A stretch of DNA of 64,000 bases from Acridotheres tristis (lineage: Eukaryota > Chordata > Aves > Passeriformes > Sturnidae). The position numbers and the translations under genes are program-made. Shown piece by piece: positions 35,105 to 45,200 of the stretch (positions are counted from its first letter, which is position 1; each line of letters starts with the position of its first letter). The stretch spans positions 2,666,001-2,730,000 of the forward strand of contig CM072892.1 of assembly GCA_037013685.1 (NCBI GenBank). Direction: 5' to 3'. The notes beneath the pieces were generated by a model. The model did no database searches, was not told the origin of the DNA, and saw only the letters and a program-made list of their open reading frames with translations.

Positions 35105-36020
35105 TCATTTGTGTGAAACCACAAATATTTATTTTTAATGAAAAAATACTTAAAGTGTGCCACAGTGTCCATATATTCATTTGAATAGTAGTACAAAGAT
35201 ATGTATTTCTGAGAAAAAGTCTTAACACTGTAGAAAATAAACGTGGTTCTTAAATTATGTCAAAAGAAACCAGTAAAAAAGTAATGTTTTTTACACTGGA
35301 ATAAAATGAAACGATTAGAGAGAATAATAAATTATAATTACAGTATTTCAAATATTTGCCTCATGCTTTTTTTTTTCCATTTTTTTTTTTTTTTTTTCCT
35401 CTTCAGCATTAGTTTCTAAATGTGTCACGTAGGATAGGCCCTCAGAAGCCAGCAGTCAGGATGGACTTCCAATGTTGGGGTAATTGGATGTGGAGCTGAA
35501 TAAAGTCCTGGAAAAATGACACCACTGCTTGTTATTCACAGGGTACATAAAACATCAGCACATGGCAGGTTTAGGTTTGTACTGAACATGTATTTTTTTT
35601 TTTTGTTAATGGAAATCAAATTTGGTTTGTTGTTGGTTTGTTGTTTTTTTTTTCTTTTTAAGCCATTAATTTTTTTTTAATAGTTTAATGAACTAAACAG
35701 CAATTATGGTCATTAACAAGGATGTCACCCAAGCACAACTGCCCACGGGATGCTACAATGCTGTCTTGGCTCTTTGTACAGTCCATGCTGACAGGAATTT
35801 GGAATCCTTTCAGGTCTAATTCAGCACTGCAAAACGTTGAAAACTATAAAGTGCTTTGAAATACAAATAACCTCTTCTCTTCAGAAATAGAGAAAAACCC
35901 CCCCCAAACATGCACTTAAACCTGAAACCTCCATGCCACAGCTCCTGCAGCTCTGCAGTCAAACATCCACTTTGTGCCATTGGTTTTGAAAGTTTCCTCT
36001 CCTGTCCCCCAGCCAAAAAT
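35105..36020 (-). other. DDHD1: DDHD1 3' untranslated region (predicted)
   Basis: Follows the DDHD1 stop codon. It is AT-rich, free of CR1 copies, and contains T homopolymers at about 35366-35399 and 35590-35690 (plus strand). The end is placed just past the first canonical poly(A) signal. A later AATAAA lies at 34907-34912, so a longer form is possible. Confidence 0.5.
35128..35133 (-). terminator. DDHD1: DDHD1 polyadenylation signal AATAAA
   Basis: TTTATT on plus equals AATAAA on the gene strand. It is the first canonical hexamer after the stop codon, about 890 nt downstream. Cleavage would fall near 35105-35118. Confidence 0.45.
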
Positions 36021-36202
36021 TCACATCGTGTCTAAATTGGATTTGTCAGTCTCTTCTTGGTCTTGTTTGTACATGAAGGTGAGGAGGAAAAGGGCAATAT
36101 CCAGGGATGACCAGTAAGCAGTGTGGGATGTGACTGCAGACCAGTATCTGCTCTCCACCAGACCTTCCCTGAGCTCAAAGTCGATCCTGTGCTCCAGTTC
36201 CA
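36021..36202 (-). CDS. DDHD1: DDHD1 last coding exon
   Basis: Acceptor TTTTCCAG|TGGAAC at 36203/36202. The two leading bases complete the Val of VELEHRIDFELREGLVESRY, followed by WSAVTSHTAYWSSLDIALFL, LTFMYKQDQEETDKSNLDTM and TGA (36023-36021). It carries the end of the DDHD domain; H-R-I-D and the aromatic-rich SRYW / TAYW segments are conserved in the family. The acidic tail after FMYK is divergent, as usual. Confidence 0.95.
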
Positions 36203-39200
36203 CTGGAAAATCAAAAAGGAAAGGAACAAGAAAGTGAACAAGAGGGGTGTTAGAGCTGCAAAAACACCACAGAGCTTCGGGTTCTGATTCTGTCAGACAA
36301 ACAAAGCACAAAATCCCTCTGTGCTTGCATTTCACAAGGCACTCAACTACACCAAGATTTAATAATATAGAAATACATTTTAATGCACCTCGTGCATTTG
36401 GCACAAACCTAAGAGTGGTGCTGAGCTCAGTTAAAAAAAAAAAAAAAAAAGCAAAAGAAAGGAAACTAAACTTGCTCTTAGAGGTCTTTTCCAACCTGAA
36501 CGATTCTGTGATTCTCAGCTCGAGAAAAGGCAGATTTTTTTTTTCAAGCAGCTGTTTCCCTTATTGTAACTCTATAAATATATTTATTTATACTTGTTAT
36601 GATAACTACAGAGAAATATCCAGCAAATGCTGAGGCCCTACGAGGAAGCTTTCTGAAATAAATGCATTTCTTGCATTTTTATTGTCTATGCAAGGAGACA
36701 ACACCCAACACTATGAGCCCTTCCTGCAAAGCTGTCCCTCCACAGCTCTGCCCTTTCAATATCCTGATTATTCCAAGTATATTTCAGCAGTTACCCTTTT
36801 ATTTCAATGGCTGCTTTGATTAATGCCACATCCAAAGCACTTACCACTGCATTTTAACTGGGCCAATGTTAACCTATTGCTGAGGCACTTCAGCGGTCAG
36901 AAAATCTCCACGAGGAGCAATAAAATAAAAAGGACAAAAAAACCCCAAAAAAACCCCTAAAAGCCTGCTGAGCTACAAAAACCAAACCCCCTAGACTGAG
37001 TCAAAAATGCAGCCATTTATCAAAGGCAGTTTGGAGGAATTTTAATTCTTGGCACAGAAAGGAGGAGCAGAGAGAGGGGAGCATCGCACACATCTCCCTG
37101 CTTCCCCAGGAGCACTGCCCCACTCTGCAGCAAGCACAGGCAGCCAGGAACCTTGCAACACCAGCGGACAAGCAGAATCATTTCCAAGAAGGAGAGTTTA
37201 TTCCAAAAAAAATCCCAAAAAGCCCCAGTGGCTGTGCAGGAAGGCCACTCGGAGAGGCCGTTCCAGGAGCTTGGGCAGGAGCCAAAGGCCAGCACAGCCC
37301 AGGGTGAGCACAGCCTTTGGTGGGGATTGCATCATTCAGCTCCCAGCCCCGCTGGCCTCTGCTCCACCTTCTCCTGCCATGGAGCACGGATGGTTCTGCA
37401 GCACGGGGAGATGTGGGATCCATGCAGGAAACCCTCAGGGTGCCAACCCCCCCTGACAGGACCCCCTTGGCAGCTGCGTGATGTTCCCTGTCCTGCTTCT
37501 CTACTTCCCTCACGTCTGACCCAAAGTTTCCTGCCCTCAAACACTGACTCAGACAGGTTTATCTGTTGCAATTAGTATGGACAGACAGCAATCCATCATG
37601 TGAATGCTGTCACAGGACACTTGTGACTCCTTCGATTGCAAAAAAAAAAAAAAACCCAAAAAACCCCCCCCGTGTCCTGCAGCAGTGCCAAGGGGCACAG
37701 CTGAGAAATAAATCCAAGGATGAATTTCCTGACAGGAAGTACCTATGCTTTTCAAAAAAAACCCAGCTGCTAAAATTGCACTTTCTGTTTCTGAGCAGTT
37801 CAGATCAGGACAAGGGCAGCTTCTGTTTCCAGTCGTAAATGTCCTAAAATCCAGAGTGCTTCAGAATGGGAAATGTATGGGGAACTGGGAGGAAAAAAGG
37901 GTTTAAACTGCCAGAGTACAGGGATGGATGGGATATTGGGAAGGAATTCCTGGCTGTGAGGGTGGGGAGGGACTGGAATAGAATTCCCAGAGAAGCTGTG
38001 GCTGCCCCTGGATCCCTGGGAGTGTCCCAGGCCAGGCTGGACAGGGCTTGGAGCAGCCTGGGACAGTGGAAGGTGTCCCTGCCATGGCAGGGGGTGGGAT
38101 GGGATGGGATGGGATGGGATGGGATGGGATGGGAAGGGATGGGATGGGATGGGATGGGATGGGATGGGAAGGGATGGGATGGGATGGGCTTTAAGGTCCC
38201 TTCCAATCCAACCCAGGAACAGATTCACAGAATCCCAGAATGGTTTGGGTTGGAAGGGACTTTTAAAATCATCTCATTCCATCCCTGCCACGGCCAGGGA
38301 CACCTTCCACTACCCCAGGTTGCTCCAAGCCCTGTCCAAGCTGGCTTTGATATCCAACATTTATTACTTTATGGCAAACCCACAAGAGCAAATCCTTTAG
38401 TGTGCAGTTATGGCATTTCCAGCTCCCTATCCCACTCTTGTTTCCCTGGACCTAACAGGGTGGGCATCACTCACCTGTGGGTTCAAGGAATCCCGAGCTG
38501 CTGTGTGGCAAAGGTGGGGTCCCGACAGTGGTGGCTTTCTTCTCATCCCCCTCAGGTCCATCTTTTCCTGCCTCCATGGTCTGGGGGGTGGCACTGGACC
38601 GGCCAAACCTGGAGAAGAGCATCCCACCGAGGCCCTTCCCAATGCTTGCAGCTCCTGCAGCCAGCACAGAGGGGAAAAAAAAGCCAGCCCAGGATGCATC
38701 AATCCAACTGCAAATGAAAGTCACTGCAAATGAAAGTCACTGCAAATGAAAGTCACTGCAAATTAAAGTCACTGCAGCACCCATTAATCAGAGCTGAGGG
38801 ATGGGAAACACTCCTGGTGCTTTCCAGGGGTGGGAACATCTGACTGGACTGGGCTCTGTTTATCCCCAAACTCATCTCATGTACAAAAGCTGGAATTTGG
38901 AAGCTGTAGTTAGGGGGCAAAAAAAACCCCCAAAAAACCTATGAAATCCATCTGCAGAGAGAAATCTGGTGCTTTGAAGGATATGTTGTGATTCCTCTTT
39001 CATAAATTCTAAACCAAAAATGCTTTCTAACAATGTTGGTGCCTTCTGCATTTAAAAATCCCATTATCACATTTAAGACATTTCACTTATTAAGGGTTCA
39101 GAGCCCTAACAGACCTTTAAAAATGTTACATCATCCTTTAAAAGGATTATTTTGGTGGCTTAGGAAGAGGAATATAAAAGTTAAGAGTAGTTTTGTCATG

Positions 39201-42200
39201 TTTTATCCCGACTCTGCTGCCACCTCATGGACGAGACATTAAAGTTACTATAGAAACCCCCAAAAAAGCCACTCTGCTCTGAAAAATTTCTACTTGAGGA
39301 AAAACTGCTTTTATATTCTTATTTGATTAGGAAGACTCCTGGCACTAGGCTTCTCCCAAATCCCACACGGAGAGCTAAAGAAAAGCCTTGAGTCAACAAA
39401 AACTGCAAGTGCATGATCAAGTATAAGCTCCAGTGAAGGGAACTTAAGCTCACTTAAACCCGGGCTTATTTTGACTCAGAAAGCCAGAAAAGAACAGACT
39501 TTCTATTAAACCAGCCTGAATTTCCTATTGTAGAATTATGAGTTAAAGGTAACTGTAATGGGTTATATGGTGTGATTTTTCTCCTATTTGCCAATAACAG
39601 AAAATGGAATCAGAAGACAAGCTTTAATTAATTTTTTTTTTCCATGAAGCAGAGTGGAAACTGTTAAATCACTGGGATGTTACTTCAATAAGGCAGACAA
39701 AAATAAGGCAGCAATTGCATGAACTACATCATCTCCCCCAAGCTTTGACTCCAATGCATGTAAACTGGGTTTTATTTCAAAGTAAGTGTCAGCTGGGATT
39801 AAACCAAGCCAGACACCTACAGAACTCACTGAAACCACCCTCTGCCAGGGAGGATTGGGGGGGGTCAATCCAGAGGTCACTTCCAACCTCAGCAATTCTC
39901 TGATTCTGTGCAAGGGACAGGAATCCTGGAATGGTTTGGGTTGGAAGGGATCTTAAAGCTCATCCAGTTTCAATTCCCTGCCATGGACAGGGACACCTTC
40001 CACTATCCCAGATGGTTCCAAGCTCTGTCCAACCTGGCCTTGGACATTTCCAGGGATTCAGGGGCAGCCACAGCTTCTCTGAAAATCCTCAGGGCCCCCC
40101 ACCCTCATAGGGAAGAATTCCTTCCCACTATCCCTGCCCTCTGGCAGTGGGAGCCATTCCCTGTGTCCTGTCCCTCCATCCCTTGTCCCCAGTCCCTCTC
40201 CAGCTCTCCTGGAGCCCCTTTAGGCTCTGCAAGGGGCTCTGAGCTCTCCCTGGATCCTTCTCCTCTCCAGGGGAACATTCCCAGCTCTCCCAGCCTGGCT
40301 CCAGAGCTGAGTTTCCTTAGGGCTGTACCCCAGCCCCAAGGAGCAGTGAAGCTCCCCAGGGATCTCCCAGCCCAGCCTGGGGACAGAGGGGACATTTCCC
40401 AGGATGCTGGATGTGCCATCCCCACCCCAGGGACATTTCCCAGGATGCTGGATGTGCCATCCCCACCCCAGGGACATTTCCCAGGATGCTGGATGTGCCA
40501 TCCCCAGGTCAGGGACATTTCCCAGGATGCTGGATGTGCCCCCCCACCCCAGGGACATTTCCCAGGATGCTGGATGTGCCATCCCCACCCCAGGGCCCTT
40601 ACCCAGGATGCTGGATGTGCCATCCCCACCCCAGGGACATTTCCCAGGATGCTGGATGTGCCACCCCCACCCCAGGGACATTTCCCAGGATGCTGGATGT
40701 GCCATCCCCACCCCAGGGACATTTCCCAGGATGCTGGATGTGCCACCCCCACCCCAGGGCCCTTACCCAGGATGCTGGATGTGCCATCCCCACCCCAGGG
40801 CCCTTACCCAGGATGCTGGATGTGCCATCCCCACCCCAGGGCCCTTACCCAGGATGCTGGATGTGCCATCCCCACCCCAGGGCCCTTACCCAGGATGCTG
40901 GCTTTGCCAATGTTGGTGATGGACTCCCCATAGTGGCGCCTGAGCAGCACAGGGGACGTGGTGGGGCTGGGCGCTGCCGAGGCGCTCTCGGGCTCGGGGG
41001 CTGAGGTAGATTCTTTGCTGGGGTTCAGGAAATTTGGCTTCATGTGCTCGTAGGGGAGGGGGTTGGCTGTGTTGTACCAGTGGATCTGCACAGGTGAGAT
41101 GTTGCTGTAGTGTTTCAGGATTAAGGGTTCTAATCTGTAAGCCTGCAAGGGGAATGTGGAGTGAAGATCAGTCCTGGGATAATAAAAAAAAAAATCACTT
41201 TCCCTTCCCATCCACAGCTCTCTCCAAACTCAGATCCAGAATATCTGTCCTAAGCAAAGCCTAGAAGGTGACACAGCGGTGGTGTTAAGGTCTGATTCAC
41301 TTTTAATGAATAAATAAATATTCATTTTTAGTGAATAAATTTCACTTACAGTTTGGAAGATTTATCATCTCACAGTTCCTTGTGTGCTCACTTTTGCACA
41401 TCTCTGCAACACCTGGATTACAACACTTGTGCTACACATTGTTACCAACACACAGATGGTTTTACTTACAAAACAAACTTCATGTAAAGTGAAGCTGATC
41501 CCAACACAATAAAGAGGAATTGGCTTTATAAACATTTTGTTTGATGGCTCTTTGTTGATCCCCGTGCAAATCACGAGTTGTGTTTATTTAAAAAATATTT
41601 TCCTCTTGATTATTTATTTCTCTTTGTCCACTTAGATGTAGAAAAGCATCCTGCACTTCTTTATTTTAGAACCAAGTGAAGTTACTATTGGCAGAGTGGA
41701 ACCAATTGTCCCTGATAATCCAGGAAAATTCTGCAGTAGCTGAACATGACCACGTGTGTTGGTTGTGCATTGAAGGGAGGGCAGAATTTTATTCTAAATT
41801 TATTATTTTCTTTGTGTTGTTAATAAAGCTTTTCTTTACACCCTTTTACATTTTAAGCCTATCTTACTTTTACTCCTAATTCTACCTCACAACAATAAAT
41901 AAATAAATATATTAAAATTAGCAAACCTAAACTATAACATTTATTAGTACATTAACCAAAAACCCAAACTAATCCAAGACACCATGTTTGGATTGAAGTT
42001 TGAGTATACTTAAATTCAGCTACTTTAAATAGGAAAGCATCCCCAAATTGCTGTTGTACATGAAATTCCAAATCAAATTTGCATCAGAGAAGTTACCAAG
42101 GGGATGCAGACCAAAGGTTCAGTATTGATTTGGTAAAAGCCAACATTGGCTGCTGTGGAATAAGGAAAAGGCAAAGCTACACCAATAATCCTCTCCCAAA

Positions 42201-45200
42201 TGCTATCAACAAACCTTTGGGATCCTTTGGGAAAAAAATCCCAGTCTTTGCTTTTCTAGATTATCTTGTAAACTTCTTGTGAAGCCTTTTTTAACATCTT
42301 TGGACAGATGATATTTTAATGGAAGTTAAACACAAAATCCTTGCCTGAACAAGGAATGTTTATTTGGGAAAAAATAAATCAGAATAACCCCAAATCTTAT
42401 GCTTCTTACTATGAAAAGGGAAGCAAAATACACGTTATTTACAGCAATTATTTGTAGGAAATGCAATTCTACACTTCCAAACCCCAAGCCATTGTCTAAC
42501 AACCATTAACAAATAACCCCCTGCTGTTGAGTCACACACTTGGAAGATCCCACACTATCCCAGAGCTTGAAAAACAGGCGAGGTGAAAGCTTTGAGGCTG
42601 CAATTGAACACTCACCACTGGATCTGTAGGGTGGAAGATGTTTAACAACCTGTTACAGATGGCTCTGGGCAGGATGTGGTCCTGGCTGCCACTGGTGCCA
42701 GGACGGATCCCACGCAGGGCCAGGAACACTGCAAGGGGGGATCCCATACAGAAGAAATTCTCAACCTGGGGGGAGAGAGATTTCATCCGTGTTAAAGGAG
42801 GATGGAAACAGGGAAGGACACCATGACATCAATAAATGAGGGTTAAACTGCCTTTGGCTGCATGTCGGGGTGCTAAAACCAAAAATCAAGCTGGATATTT
42901 GAAAATTTGGAATATTTGAGGTCCACCAGTGCTGGAAAGGGTGGAGCAAGAAAAGTTTGGGAGACACTAAAGAAATGAGTCTGATTTCTCCTGGAGCTTC
43001 CCAAACCTGCCAGAACTCCTCATTCTTATCCTGACAAGTTGTCCATGATTTTCTTGCTGGTGCTAAGTGACCAGAATGGTGCTTGTCCCCAGTGCCACAT
43101 GTCCCTCTGAGACACTCTGATGTCACCCAAAGCTGCTGTGACCTCGCTCTCAAGTCCTGCCTCCAACTCCAACTAAGTAAATCTGAGCTGCCACATCTGA
43201 GAAATCACTGAACCTGCATTTTGGGGTCATGACAACCAATCCAAGGTCAGGATTCAACACTGACCCCCCACCAGCAACCCTCAGACATCACCTGCTAAAA
43301 CCATCAAATGGAAAACTTGCTGAAAAAGGTATTTCCCTAAGTCAAAATCACCTTTCAACCTTTAGTTTCTTACTTGGAAAATTAATTTTACCATTTTCTA
43401 ATGCTCAGCCAGCAAGAGAAGTTGCTGAATTCTTGTGGAGGATCCTTGGAATGCCACGTGCCTTCCCTGTATGTCAGCACATGGAATGAGGAATAATGGC
43501 TCTTTTCATCTCTTGGATTCCAGTGCTGCACAAAAAACATTCCTCCTCCTCCTCTGTGTTGGCACTGGTGTCACACCCCTTCCTTCCAAAAGAAATCCCA
43601 ATTCAATGGGAAAATAAAAAAAACTAGACTTTCAGCATGGTTATTCCATGTCACATGCAGCCCAGCACTGCTCTGTCATTAAAACTGTCACTTGGTGCAA
43701 AGTTCCTTTCCTTTCTTCAGCCCCAGAAGATTTTACACAGATCTCGTGTTTTGGCAGCTTGGACAAAAAGCTTTTTCATCTTCAAACACACAACAGAAAG
43801 ACACATTCCCAGTAAAACCCTTTAAATGGAATAAGTAACCCCTAACCCTGTCCAGCTGATATTTCCCTGTCAAGCAGCTGAAAGGCACAATTCTGGTTTT
43901 TTCTGCTTTAGGGAGGAATCAGACAGTGCCTGCCAGCTTGTACTCAGCACAGGACACTCCAAAGAGACTGGGAGAAACCTCTAAAGGTAACTGGTTTCAG
44001 TGGTTAAATGGTGTGTGGCTTTGTCCCACTGTTGTCCCATCATTTCTATGGATAAAGTGCTGAGTCCCCACCCCTGTAGGGATTTAATGTGGATGTGGCA
44101 GCTGGGGACGTGGTTCAGTGGTGGACAGGTCTTTTCCAACCTTAATTCTGCAATTTTAAACCCCAAATCCTTTAATTAGGCTGTCAGTGCTGTTGCAAGG
44201 TGGGCTGAAAATCAGGCTGCTGTATTATAAAACCCACTGGGAATAGAAGGTCAAAATCTTTCCAGCAAATATTTATAAATTTCGATGTTTTTCCTGAAAT
44301 CAGGAGTGGGGCATTTTCCTATAAATGTTCAACAACACAGGAGACATGTTTACAAAATGACCTTTGAGAGCAGCACTCCTCTCCTGCTAATGATTCATAA
44401 ACACAAGACTTGATGAATTTATTTGTATTTTAAGCAGAAGCTGAGCCAAGTAGTCATCCATTCAACTTAGCAATGCAGTATTTTCATAATTAAGTGAATT
44501 AAAAAAAAAAAAAAAAAAGCTGAATGAGTCAAGAGAAGTGAGGCAGCAGAGCCCTTCTGTGCTGGGCACAAAGGAATGTCAGGTAGAGGCTGGAATTTCC
44601 TCCAGAAAAATTTCTTGGCTCAGTGAGAGGTGAGAGGAACCCTGAAGTTTTTTGGGCCAGGACATTGCAAGGGCAGATTTAAATGGGATTTCCATGTCAG
44701 TCCTAAGGAGCATCCTGCTCTCCTCTTCCCACGACTGAAAATCATCCTGCAATAAAAAAATTTCCTATTTTCACACACCACAGGCATGAAAGGGATTGGT
44801 GTCACACCATTGCCCATGTTCCCTTATTCTTCAGCCCCTCATCCTTTAACTCCAACTCCTCTTCCAAGGCTGGTGGGGAGAGGGCTGTGATTCTAAATCT
44901 TAAATTTACAATGGGGTGTTGGCTCTGCTTTTAACCCCCACAGCTCCTGGTGGTCTAGCAGTAATAATTCCATTATTCCATCTGAGGAGAAGCAGAAGAA
45001 AAGAGACAAAGATCCCTCCCCACTCAAGCTCCCACTCTGATGGCTTGTCCAATATTTTATTAGAGTACAACACACCCGACATCTTCATGTTTTGTGGGGT
45101 TTTTCCTCCCATGGAGTCAATAATTTCATTTTCTCTAATATTAAGCACGAACCAAGCAAGCTGCTCTATTTCTTCTTGCATTTGTCTTGCCAAAAGAAAC

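Larger units (their letters stand above)
36203..38474 (-). other. DDHD1: DDHD1 intron (last)
   Basis: 2272 bp. It contains an A run (36433-36450), a CR1 3' end (36476-36518), and a tail-to-tail CR1 pair with a GGGAT expansion (37905-38352). I found no sequence for the short segment (containing YFRLQES) that some mammalian DDHD1 isoforms carry between the two flanking exons. The stretch 36520-37900 otherwise shows nothing assignable. Confidence 0.8.
38655..40889 (-). other. DDHD1: DDHD1 intron bracketed by tandem repeats
   Basis: 2235 bp. The 5' end (40889 downward) is the 41-bp minisatellite containing donor copies. Next come a CR1 (39915-40310) and CR1 scrap (39868-39910), then unique sequence 38780-39860, then the 16-bp repeat just upstream of the acceptor. 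No other coding sequence is seen. Confidence 0.85.

Noticed and set aside
39908..41004. 341-codon plus-strand frame and 215-codon minus-strand frame of repetitive sequence
   Set aside because: 41 bp is not a multiple of 3, so the stop-free minisatellite is open in several frames. The plus-strand frame also begins in an antisense CR1. Only the minus-strand exon at 40890-41142 is real.
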